Below are positions 1-6,288 of a DNA stretch of 10,098 nt, in pieces (position 1 is the first letter of the stretch; each line of letters starts with the position of its first letter). Position numbers and translations under genes: made by a program. The notes beneath the pieces were generated by a model. That model saw only the letters and a program-made list of their open reading frames with translations, was not told the DNA's origin and made no database searches. The stretch is from Lachnospiraceae bacterium (GTDB taxonomy: Bacteria > Bacillota_A > Clostridia > Lachnospirales > Lachnospiraceae), in NCBI GenBank assembly GCA_017523185.1, contig JAFWXB010000116.1:1-10098 (forward strand), given 5' to 3'.

Positions 1-1
1 A

Positions 2-772
2 GTCTTTTCTTTGATTGTGATTTTTGTAGATGATTTGATTATTATAAAAGCACAAAGTTATTTAGCAATAGATTGGGGTGCGTTACAAATTGCAGAAGAT
101 GAAGAAGTTGCTACAAAAAAGATGAAATCATTTCGAGAATATAATGAGCAATCTGAAAGAAAATTGTCATTCTTATTGGGAAGTATTGCAATTATAATTA
201 CAGCTATATTTTTCTTACAAGGGAAAGAATGGCATGGAGCAGGTGGTTTATTGCTTACAATATTTTTTCTAAATCAGCATAAAATTGGAAGAAATCTAGC
301 AAGAAAGACACTTACAAGAGAAATTAAATATGCTTTTTCCGGTTGGCTTTTAGATTTAGCTTTGTTATTACAAAGTGAAAATGTACAAGTAGCATTAGAA
401 AAATCAAAATTGTATGTACCGGGTGTATTAAAAGTAGAATTATTTGAACTTGTAGAGCGTTTAGAAAAAGAACCGGAATCAGCTGAACCATATCATCAAT
501 TTTTGCAAATATTTATGATACCTGAAATTCATTCTGCAATGAGTATTTTATATTCTTTATCTATTGGAAATAGTGGAAATGCAGATAAGCAGATAAGTGA
601 ATTGGTAGAAAAAAATTTAGAAATTTTAGATATTTCAGAAGAAGAAAAAATTCGCAATATGGGAAGTGGAATGTATTTGTTATTTTTAGCCCCTGTTTTA
701 ACGGCATCATTTAAACTTTTGGTGGATATGGTATTTCTTATGCTTGGATTTTTACAATCTTCGAGTTTTTAA
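2..772 (+). CDS. TadC-like type II secretion F-domain protein, partial (5' end outside window)
   Basis: This is an inner-membrane platform protein of a Tad/Flp-type pilus or secretion machine. It would anchor the assembly ATPase and pass pilin subunits outward. The frame is open from base 2, so 256 C-terminal residues are visible and the start lies upstream. The TTG at 11 has no ribosome binding site and is not a credible start. Hydrophobic segments lie near the middle (around KLSFLLGSIAIIITAIFFL and the following GAGGLLLTIFFL) and at the C-terminus (MYLLFLAPVLTASFKLL). Between them is the helical cytoplasmic pattern of T2SSF proteins, with FSGWLLDLALLLQSENV, a PY motif, an MSILYSLSIG stretch and an acidic EEEK near the end. 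It is followed after 16 bases by a TadE-like gene, as in Tad operons. The family call is from recalled sequence pattern, and TadB versus TadC cannot be settled from this fragment. Confidence 0.72.
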   Translation, partial: VFSLIVIFVDDLIIIKAQSYLAIDWGALQIAEDEEVATKKMKSFREYNEQSERKLSFLLGSIAIIITAIFFLQGKEWHGAGGLLLTIFFLNQHKIGRNLARKTLTREIKYAFSGWLLDLALLLQSENVQVALEKSKLYVPGVLKVELFELVERLEKEPESAEPYHQFLQIFMIPEIHSAMSILYSLSIGNSGNADKQISELVEKNLEILDISEEEKIRNMGSGMYLLFLAPVLTASFKLLVDMVFLMLGFLQSSSF

Positions 773-773
773 A

Positions 774-781
774 AGAAGGAG
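774..781 (+). promoter_or_regulatory. Ribosome binding site deciding the start at 789
   Basis: AGAAGGAG, 7 bases before ATG 789. It is directly downstream of the TAA of the preceding gene, which suggests coupled translation within one operon. Confidence 0.75.
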
Positions 782-788
782 AATCAAA

Positions 789-1166
789 ATGAGTCAGATT
801 ATGAAAGCCTTTATGGGAATTTTTATGATTCTCTTTCTTATGGTATCTTCTGTGGGAATGTTAGGTGCATTTTTACAGGTACTTCACGCGCAAGATATGC
901 ATGCTTGTATGATTGATGAAATGGAAAATAGTAATTATTGTAAAGAGGTATTAGAGGAATGTTTTGAAATAGCAGAGCAATCGGGATATAAATTAGAATT
1001 GATTTTATATCAGGAAAATTACAAAGCTGTTTCATGTACGACGAAAGCAGAACTGCCACAAGAAAACGTAGATATTGCACTTGCGAAAGTAACTTTAGAA
1101 TTTCCATTTCGTATTGTATTTTTTCAGATAAATGATAATTATAAAATTAGTGGATATGGAAGATAA
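789..1166 (+). CDS. TadE-like pseudopilin, 125 aa
   Basis: A small protein with one N-terminal membrane span (about residues 6-31) and a soluble C-terminal part, the layout of TadE-type minor pilins in Lachnospiraceae Tad clusters. Features matching that group are an EMENSN segment just after the helix (residues 44-49), a following EECFEIAEQSGYKLEL helix, and the terminal ISGYGR. Four cysteines (40, 51, 58, 83) could form disulfides outside the cell. The ATG at 789 is chosen because AAGAAGGAG at 773-781 lies 7 bases upstream. An in-frame ATG at 744 would overlap the previous gene and has no such site. It probably acts as a minor subunit or assembly factor of the appendage built by the upstream TadC-like protein. 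The fold assignment is inference from layout and recalled relatives. Confidence 0.65.
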   Translation: MSQIMKAFMGIFMILFLMVSSVGMLGAFLQVLHAQDMHACMIDEMENSNYCKEVLEECFEIAEQSGYKLELILYQENYKAVSCTTKAELPQENVDIALAKVTLEFPFRIVFFQINDNYKISGYGR

Positions 1167-1287
1167 TTATCATTTTATCAATAAAATATTGTTAATTTAT
1201 TTGTCTGTTTTACATTATATTTTATTTTTTAATGTGAGATGGACAAATACAAAAATAGACAAAATAGAAGAAGTGGGAGTATATAAG

Positions 1288-1386
1288 GTGGACGAGTGGA
1301 TAGAAGAATACGGAATAGGAATCATTATGCTTATGGTAGGAGGAGGTGTAATTTTAATGCTACAACAATTGTTTTTACTTGTGTAG
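1288..1386 (+). CDS. Small single-span membrane protein, 32 aa, in Tad-like operon
   Basis: A GTG-started reading frame of 32 residues, with an acidic, aromatic N-terminus (DEWIEEYGIG) followed by one hydrophobic span (IIMLMVGGGVILMLQQLFLLV). The start is chosen because GGGAG at 1275-1279 lies 8 bases upstream of the GTG. The same frame stays open upstream to an ATG at 1156 (76 residues, adding a second hydrophobic stretch and overlapping the preceding gene by 11 bases), but that start has no convincing ribosome binding site. Acidic-glycine-then-helix resembles the N-terminus of Flp prepilins (EEGLGTIE...). However, the protein is shorter than a typical pilin and lacks a clear GxxxxE cleavage motif. 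Small one-span proteins at this position are common in such clusters, and their function is unknown to me. Confidence 0.5.
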   Translation: MDEWIEEYGIGIIMLMVGGGVILMLQQLFLLV

Positions 1387-1396
1387 CGAAGTAAGA

Positions 1397-1546
1397 ATGA
1401 AAGCAGTAATTAAAGAATATGCTTCTGTTGTTATTTCATTATGTGGTACAGTATGGTTTTTAGAAATGATGTGGGAATTTTTATTTAGTAGTAATGGTTT
1501 ATTTCGAAAAATGATTGCATTTGTAGGAAGTGGAGGAATTATGTGA
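1397..1546 (+). CDS. Small membrane protein, 49 aa, in Tad-like operon
   Basis: ATG 1397 to TGA 1544-1546 encodes 49 residues beginning MKAVIKEYASVVISLCGTVW. There is one probable membrane span at about residues 8-31, then a short tail with a basic patch (FRKM) and a glycine-rich end. The gene begins 10 bases after the stop of the previous small ORF. It overlaps the next gene by 4 bases (ATGTGA, next start GTG 1543), the usual sign of translational coupling. The ribosome binding site is weak (GAAGTAAG just upstream), which fits coupling from the gene before. I do not recognise a family. The overlap and the operon setting are the main evidence that it is real. It may be a small pilin or an accessory membrane subunit. 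Confidence 0.6.
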   Translation: MKAVIKEYASVVISLCGTVWFLEMMWEFLFSSNGLFRKMIAFVGSGGIM

Positions 1547-2028
1547 AACTCATTATAGAACATTATGGTCAAGCTATAATAACATTATGGATTTTTTCGG
1601 GAATATTAAGTTTCTTTTTTTATTTTTCTTATGGAAATAAACAGGGAATGGAATCTATTATAGGAAATATGGTAGAAGAAACTATTCATATGGATACACT
1701 TTTAACAGAAACAGGGGATACGTTTTTTACATATAGAAATAAGCCACTTCCAGATATTTTATTGAAAGATGCATATGCATTAAAGGCTGGGCAGTATATA
1801 AAAGTTTCAGATTGTTTTTTAGCAACAGACTATCATGGAAATACGATTTCTGTACAAGTAACAAATATTTATGACAATGTAAAACAAGCTGTTTCTACCG
1901 TTATAAAAAATGGAACAGAATACTTTTATTTTGAATTATCAGGAATTTATGATGTATATGTGAATGCAACGGATGCAGAAAATAAAACACAAATTGCTTA
2001 TGTGAAATTATTTGTACAATCGGAGTAG
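1543..2028 (+). CDS. Pseudopilin-like membrane-anchored protein with C-terminal Ig-like domain, 161 aa
   Basis: The N-terminus carries one membrane span (about residues 10-31), preceded by KLIIEHYGQ. A short linker follows, then an extracellular beta-rich module from about residue 62 to the end. That module contains RNKPLPDILLKD, LKAGQYIKVSDCF, ATDYHGNTISVQV, and a terminal SGIYDVYVNATDAENKTQIAYVKLFV. This is the pattern of the Ig-like (HYR/cadherin-like) domains that Lachnospiraceae surface proteins carry, in which a D..G pair precedes the last strands. The start is GTG 1543, with GGAGG at 1532-1536 as ribosome binding site. It overlaps the 49-residue ORF by 4 bases and lies 5 bases before the next gene. 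The likely role is a surface-exposed minor subunit of the Tad-like appendage. The domain name is inferred from pattern, not from a search. Confidence 0.65.
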   Translation: MKLIIEHYGQAIITLWIFSGILSFFFYFSYGNKQGMESIIGNMVEETIHMDTLLTETGDTFFTYRNKPLPDILLKDAYALKAGQYIKVSDCFLATDYHGNTISVQVTNIYDNVKQAVSTVIKNGTEYFYFELSGIYDVYVNATDAENKTQIAYVKLFVQSE

Positions 2029-2033
2029 AAATT

Positions 2034-2612
2034 ATGAAGACTACTATTTTTGGAATTATTGCAGTTTTGATTGCAATTTATACAATGGCACTTAGTTTAG
2101 GAATTTATAATACACAAATACGCAAAAATCAATTAGAAAATAGTGTTTCACAAATTGTAAAAGAAACATTAGAATTGGCATATCCAAATGGAGATGAAAG
2201 TATAGTAAAAGAAGAATTGATAAACCATATAAAAAGTCGTTTAAATAATATCGATACAACCAAAGTAGAAGTTTTGGCATTTGACTTAGAAAAAGGAATT
2301 ATTAGTGTAAAAGTGACAGAAACTTATAATCAATTAAGTGGTAGAGAAAAAATAATATCTTTAGAAAAAACAGCAATTATGGAAAAGGAAGTTGAACAAG
2401 ATACCATGCAAACAGTTGTATTTTCAATCAATGGAGAAATTTATAAACAATATCAAGTAATAACAGGAGAATATTGTCAAATTCCAAAATGTAAGAGAGA
2501 TGGATTTATAGGTTGGAAAAATGCAAATTTACAAAATTCTCACATAGTTAATACAGAAAAGATTGGTCCAATTTACGAGAATGTAATATATGAGGGGGTT
2601 TTGACACAATAA
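2034..2612 (+). CDS. TadE-like pseudopilin with C-terminal InlB/Flg_new-type module, 192 aa
   Basis: The protein has a short N-terminus (MKTT) then one membrane span at about residues 5-24. Next comes a polar segment with a long helix (about 31-70) and a beta segment (about 76-115), the layout of a TadE/pseudopilin. The C-terminal part (about 127-190) has TVVFSINGEIYKQYQVITG, then PKCKRDGFIGW and a closing NVIYEGVL. This is the spacing of a single InlB B-repeat/Flg_new module (F..NG......V..G......P.....F.GW). So the protein looks like a pilin-type anchor fused to an adhesive repeat. GGAG at 2021-2024 lies 9 bases before ATG 2034 and overlaps the end of the upstream gene, which fits one operon. 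A 128-bp inverted-repeat element begins 2 bases after the stop. Domain calls are by eye. Confidence 0.62.
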   Translation: MKTTIFGIIAVLIAIYTMALSLGIYNTQIRKNQLENSVSQIVKETLELAYPNGDESIVKEELINHIKSRLNNIDTTKVEVLAFDLEKGIISVKVTETYNQLSGREKIISLEKTAIMEKEVEQDTMQTVVFSINGEIYKQYQVITGEYCQIPKCKRDGFIGWKNANLQNSHIVNTEKIGPIYENVIYEGVLTQ

Positions 2613-2614
2613 TA

Positions 2615-2742
2615 TAATGTGAGTTTGATAATTAAAAATATGCAATCAAAATTACATATAAAATTACTAAAATGTACATGAAATTTTATATTTTAAGAAT
2701 TAAAAGTATATTTTCCATATATTTTTTATCGAACTCACGTTA
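2615..2742. repeat. MITE-like inverted-repeat element, copy 1 (128 bp)
   Basis: The left end TAATGTGAGTTTGATAA (2615-2631) is the inverted complement of the right end TTATCGAACTCACGTTA (2726-2742), apart from two mismatches. The interior is about 94 bp of AT-rich DNA with no ORF. It aligns along its length with copy 2 (8930-9053), sharing AAAAAT near the left end, ATATAAAAT, then TTATATTTT. It begins 2 bases after the TAA of the upstream gene and ends 47 bases before the next start, so it splits an otherwise compact operon. No transposase is present. The kind of element (non-autonomous transposon or other palindromic repeat) is inferred from terminal repeats and repeat number. Confidence 0.75.
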
Positions 2743-2789
2743 CATTAATATAAAAAATAAGAAAATTTGCGTAAATATACGGAGAAAAT

Positions 2790-4574
2790 ATGTATAAAAA
2801 AATATATAGTATTTTAATAACTATTATCATATTATTAGTATTTATTTTTCAACCTGTTTCAATAAAAGGAGCAACATTTTATGATGCAAGTTTGTTTTAT
2901 GAAGTTTATGGCAATGATATTCGTTTTTTAGGAGTTACACAGACAGATGGAAATATTTATTATGCTACCAAAGCAAAAAAATCAAGTAATGCTACTTTAT
3001 ATACAACACTTGGTTGGAAAGTAAATATAAAACATTATAATGGAACAGTTTTGCAAAGTATTTATTTTCAGTTAAATGGTTCTTATATGACAGTTCGTGA
3101 TGTGCGTGAGCAAAATGGATATGAATATTGTTTGTATGTAGTTACTTTAGATTCTATAAGGAATAGAATGAATGAAGAAAGTAAAACAGCTTTGGAAGCA
3201 GGAAAATGTGAAATTATATTTGATGCTTGTACTACTGTCAAAAAATCAGGTGTACCACAAGGTGGAATGACAGATGAGGGAATTAGTTGGGGAGATGTAT
3301 ATACAACATATGATGGAATTGTAAATGCAGAACAATGGTCAGATGCCACAAGAGAAACATTGCACTCTTATTATGGAAAAACAGTTAATGGTTTATTTTC
3401 AAGAGTAACATTAGAAAAAGATAATGGTGTGGAAAATGTAACTGGTGGGGGTGTATATTGTTATGGAACTGCGATTACCATCAATGCTTCTATGAAAAAT
3501 GGATATGCATTTGGTGGTTGGACAGGGGATGCAAGTTATGATTCTGCTCAAATAACTTTTTATATGGGAAAGAAAGATATTACTTTAAGAGCAACCAGTC
3601 AACAAGAGGCATTGGAAGTTACTTTTTATAGAAATACGTTTTCTGAAGATGCAGAATATGAAAAAAAATCATTTTATGCATCAGGAACAGGGCAGAAATT
3701 TACGGATTTCGGTTGGAAAAAAGAAGGATATCATCAGATTGGATGGAATCATAAATCGACAGATACTACAATTAAATACCGAATTACAAATGCAGTTACA
3801 AAAGATTGGATTGTACAACATATTCCAAAAGTATCTGTGTATGCTATTTGGAATGTGAATAATTATACCATTGTTTTTGACGCAAATGGAGGAAGTGGAA
3901 TTGTTTCTGATATCCGTACAGATTATTCACAGACAATTGCATTACCCGAAAATAAGTTTTCTTATACGTCAGCAAAATTTCTAGGTTGGAGTAAAGAAGC
4001 AACATCAGTACTTCCGGAATATCAAATCGGACAATCCGTAGATGTAAAAGCATTGGCAGAATATGCAAATGTATTACATACAAATAATGCAGTTATTACA
4101 TTATATGCCATTTGGGATAAAATGCCGACTATTGAAGCAAGTGATGTTTATGTAACTTTAGAAGATGCTAAAAATGGAAAAGTGACAGAAGCATGGTTAT
4201 CAAATTATGGAAAAGCAAAAGACTTTGAAGATGGTGAAATATTATATGGAATACATGAAACAAATTCTTTTTTTATAGAGGATTATAGTGTAGAAGATTT
4301 TACGGAATTTCGACAGGCAGGAAGTGTTACAGAAACATTTTGTGTCGTGGATAGTTCTGGAAATCAGAGCAAACAAAGGATAACCGTACATATTGTAGAT
4401 ACAACGCTTTATAAGGGAACTGATGTATATGGACAAGTTCGTTTTATTAGTCAAAAATATTATAAAGATAAAAATGGAAATTTTTTAGAAGAATATCATG
4501 GTGGATTAAAGAAAAAATCCATATGGAAACTCCAAAACGATTATATGTTAATGTTAGATAATTTATTTGCTTAA
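2790..4574 (+). CDS. Secreted InlB-repeat / Ig-like surface protein, 594 aa
   Basis: An exported protein with a signal peptide (MYKK, hydrophobic core at about 8-20, probable cleavage after IKGA, residue 28). Residues about 30-200 are an N-terminal region I do not recognise. About 205-270 looks like a bacterial repeat domain (GGGVYCYGTAITINA, GYAFGGWTGD). About 275-354 and 355-443 look like two InlB B/Flg_new repeats, each ending YAIW (351-354 and 439-442), the second with FDANGGSG. About 446-537 is an Ig-like domain (IEASDVYVTLEDA, AKDFEDGEI, VVDSSGNQSK, IVDTT). The C-terminal tail is basic and polar, with no LPXTG sorting signal and no membrane anchor. ATG 2790 has GGAGAA at 2781-2786. It is the last gene of the Tad-like block and probably an adhesin or tip component. 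A repeat element starts 3 bases after its stop, so the 3' end may have been altered by that insertion. Confidence 0.75.
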   Translation: MYKKIYSILITIIILLVFIFQPVSIKGATFYDASLFYEVYGNDIRFLGVTQTDGNIYYATKAKKSSNATLYTTLGWKVNIKHYNGTVLQSIYFQLNGSYMTVRDVREQNGYEYCLYVVTLDSIRNRMNEESKTALEAGKCEIIFDACTTVKKSGVPQGGMTDEGISWGDVYTTYDGIVNAEQWSDATRETLHSYYGKTVNGLFSRVTLEKDNGVENVTGGGVYCYGTAITINASMKNGYAFGGWTGDASYDSAQITFYMGKKDITLRATSQQEALEVTFYRNTFSEDAEYEKKSFYASGTGQKFTDFGWKKEGYHQIGWNHKSTDTTIKYRITNAVTKDWIVQHIPKVSVYAIWNVNNYTIVFDANGGSGIVSDIRTDYSQTIALPENKFSYTSAKFLGWSKEATSVLPEYQIGQSVDVKALAEYANVLHTNNAVITLYAIWDKMPTIEASDVYVTLEDAKNGKVTEAWLSNYGKAKDFEDGEILYGIHETNSFFIEDYSVEDFTEFRQAGSVTETFCVVDSSGNQSKQRITVHIVDTTLYKGTDVYGQVRFISQKYYKDKNGNFLEEYHGGLKKKSIWKLQNDYMLMLDNLFA

Positions 4575-4577
4575 AAT

Positions 4578-4711
4578 TAACATATGTTCGATAACCAAAA
4601 ATATTTTATAAAATATTATATAAAAGAATAGAAAAATGAATGTAAATTTCTTATTTCAATAACAAATATCATATTTTGCATTTGTTTTTAAAATTTGGAG
4701 AACTCACGTTA
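4578..4711. repeat. MITE-like inverted-repeat element, copy 3 (134 bp, degenerate)
   Basis: The left end TAACATATGTTCGATAA (4578-4594), followed by CCAAAAAT, matches the left end of copy 2 (TAACGTGAGTTCGATAA, TCAAAAAT). The right end finishes with GAACTCACGTTA (4700-4711), identical to the outer 12 bases of copy 1's right end. The inner part of the right repeat is changed (TTTGGA instead of TTATC), so the stem is imperfect and this is the most degraded copy. The interior is AT-rich without an ORF. It lies between two convergent genes, 3 bases after the stop of the InlB-repeat gene and 9 bases from the transporter terminator. Confidence 0.65.
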
Positions 4712-4747
4712 AAATAAGATTTGGGACAGATATTCTATCTGTCCCAA
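4710..4747 (-). terminator. Rho-independent terminator of the CNNM/CorC transporter gene
   Basis: A perfect 12-bp stem, TTGGGACAGATA (4721-4732) with TATCTGTCCCAA (4736-4747), and a 3-base loop. Read on the - strand it is followed by ATCTTATTTTA, a U-rich tail. It lies 29 bases after the transporter stop codon (4777-4779). The + strand side lacks a T run (TTATGCTCG), so it acts mainly for - strand transcription. Confidence 0.85.
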
Positions 4748-4776
4748 TTATGCTCGATAAAACGAATATTTGTAAT

Positions 4777-6060
4777 TTATATTTCTTGTTTTTTTGTTTT
4801 TTCAGGAAGTTTAATATAAATGCGTTCAATACGATTTTTATCGACTTCTTGAATTTTTAAAAGAATACCATCTTCCGTAAACATAATTTCATTTTTTTGT
4901 GGAAGGTGGTCTAATAATTCTAAACAATAACCACCGATTGTATCATAGTCGTCGGAACTTAAATGGACACCAAGTTCATCACTTACATCATCTAAATTAG
5001 TTGCACCTAATACTATATATTCACGGTCATTTAATTTGACAATAGCATCTTCTTCATCTGTGTCATATTCATCACGAATTTCACCAACAATTTCTTCTAA
5101 AAGGTCTTCTAAGGTTACAAGTCCTGCTGTTACACCATATTCGTCTAAGACAATCGCAAGTGAAATTGAAGATTTACGCATTTCAATAAATAAATCAGAA
5201 GTATTTTTATATTCATAAGTAAAATATGGTTTTCTCATAATAGTGCGAATGGAAAAATTCTCTGTATTATCTAATAATAATAAATCCTTCATATTTACAA
5301 TACCAATTACATTATCCGTAGTATCTTCATAAACCGGAAGACGTGTAAATTTTTCTTCGCGAAAAATAGTAAGCAGTTCATTATAAGTAGAATCAGCATG
5401 AATAAATGTCATATCAATACGTGGTATCATTACTTCTTTTGCTTGTGAATCACTAAAATCAAAAAGATTGTGAATCATATCACGTTCTTCATGTTCAATT
5501 ATGCCGGTTTCTTGGCTTACATCTACAATGGTACGAAGTTCTTCTTCTGTCATAGTTTTATCTGCATTATTTGGATTGATACCAAGTAATAACATAAAAC
5601 CTAAAGCTAACTTATTGATGACAAAAATAACAGGTGTAAAAATAAACATTAAAAGGTCAATAATTCCTGCAATTGAAAGTGCAAAGCTATCAGCTTTTAT
5701 AGTTGCCATTGTTTTTGGTGATACTTCGCCAAATATCAAAATTAAAAATGTAAGAATACCTGTTGCAATACCAGCACCAACATCACCAAGAATTTCAATT
5801 GCAAGCGTAGTTGCAAGAGAAGATGCTGAAAGGTTTACAATGTTATTTCCAATAAGGATAGCTGAAAGCATTTTTCCACTATCACTTGTTACTTTTAAGA
5901 CACGTTTTGCACGTTTATCACCGGATTCTGCGAGTGTTCGCATACGAATTTTGTTTACTGTAACAAGAGCTGTTTCAGAAGATGAGAAAAATGCTGAAAG
6001 AAAAAGTAAAATAAATAAAATAATAAATTGAACGATATGACTACTGTCCAAAAAATTCAC
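4777..6060 (-). CDS. CNNM/CorC-family (hemolysin-like) transporter: DUF21 + CBS pair + CorC_HlyC domain, 427 aa
   Basis: This is a membrane protein of the CNNM/CorB-CorC family, whose members export Mg2+ or related divalent cations and are regulated by nucleotide binding. A DUF21 membrane domain covers about residues 8-165, with the family's conserved SSSETALV (26-33), GNNIVN (71-76) and GEVSPKT (111-117). A linker with TEEELRTIVD and GIIEHEERDMI leads into a CBS pair at about 205-332 (MIPR at 211-214, FTRLPVYE, LDEYGVTAGLVTLEDLLEEIVGEI). A CorC_HlyC domain runs from about 345 to 420 (VLGATNLDDV, DTIGGY). The length is normal for the family. Two starts compete: GTG 6060, and TTG 6051 three codons later. 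GAGGTG at 6058-6063 sits 6 bases before TTG 6051 and overlaps GTG 6060, so 6051 is favoured by the ribosome binding site. The gene is downstream of guaB with a terminator between. Hemolytic activity should not be assumed from the old family name. Confidence 0.9.
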   Translation of the reverse strand: MNFLDSSHIVQFIILFILLFLSAFFSSSETALVTVNKIRMRTLAESGDKRAKRVLKVTSDSGKMLSAILIGNNIVNLSASSLATTLAIEILGDVGAGIATGILTFLILIFGEVSPKTMATIKADSFALSIAGIIDLLMFIFTPVIFVINKLALGFMLLLGINPNNADKTMTEEELRTIVDVSQETGIIEHEERDMIHNLFDFSDSQAKEVMIPRIDMTFIHADSTYNELLTIFREEKFTRLPVYEDTTDNVIGIVNMKDLLLLDNTENFSIRTIMRKPYFTYEYKNTSDLFIEMRKSSISLAIVLDEYGVTAGLVTLEDLLEEIVGEIRDEYDTDEEDAIVKLNDREYIVLGATNLDDVSDELGVHLSSDDYDTIGGYCLELLDHLPQKNEIMFTEDGILLKIQEVDKNRIERIYIKLPEKTKKQEI

Positions 6061-6082
6061 CTCATAAATCTTTCTAAAAAAT

Positions 6083-6111
6083 AATATAGTTATAAGTAAT
6101 ATCTTTCATAA
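6083..6111 (-). promoter_or_regulatory. Candidate sigma-A promoter for the CNNM/CorC gene
   Basis: On the - strand: TTATGA (6111-6106), a 17-base spacer, TATATT (6088-6083). The -10 matches 5 of 6 and the -35 only 3 of 6. It overlaps the T-tract of the guaB terminator. In such AT-rich DNA chance matches are common. Confidence 0.33.
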
Positions 6112-6148
6112 AAAAGATGATTGCTATTTTTTATAGTAATAGCAATCA
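6110..6148 (-). terminator. Rho-independent terminator downstream of guaB
   Basis: An 11-bp perfect stem, TGATTGCTATT (6118-6128) with AATAGCAATCA (6138-6148), and a 9-base loop. Read on the - strand it is followed by TCTTTTTTATG. It lies 140 bases after the guaB stop and before the transporter gene, which separates the two transcription units. Confidence 0.72.
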
Positions 6149-6234
6149 CCATTAATATTATTATTATAAAAAATTGTTTACTTTAATTTTGTAGAGTTAA
6201 AACAATCAATGTTTTTATATAAAGTTATAAGTTT

Positions 6235-6270
6235 ACTTGTTAAATAATTATTTATAGTTATTTAGCAAGT
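6235..6270. other. AT-rich hairpin 18 bases after guaB stop
   Basis: ACTTGTTAAATAA (6235-6247) pairs with TTATTTAGCAAGT (6258-6270), with one non-Watson-Crick position and a 10-base loop. There is no clear U tract on the - strand (AAACTTATAACTTTAT). It may be a weak first terminator or a 3'-end stabilising hairpin for guaB. The function is unproven. Confidence 0.35.
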
Positions 6271-6288
6271 GTTTTATAATAATATTTA

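Noticed and set aside
4749..4766. TATGCTCGATAA, resembling the left end of repeat copy 3
   Set aside because: There is only a partial match, no partner end and no interior before the transporter stop. It may be a remnant, but chance cannot be excluded.
5501..6031. Long open frame on the + strand opposite the CNNM/CorC gene
   Set aside because: It is the mirror of a strongly conserved coding sequence. It has no ribosome binding site and its composition does not resemble a known protein.
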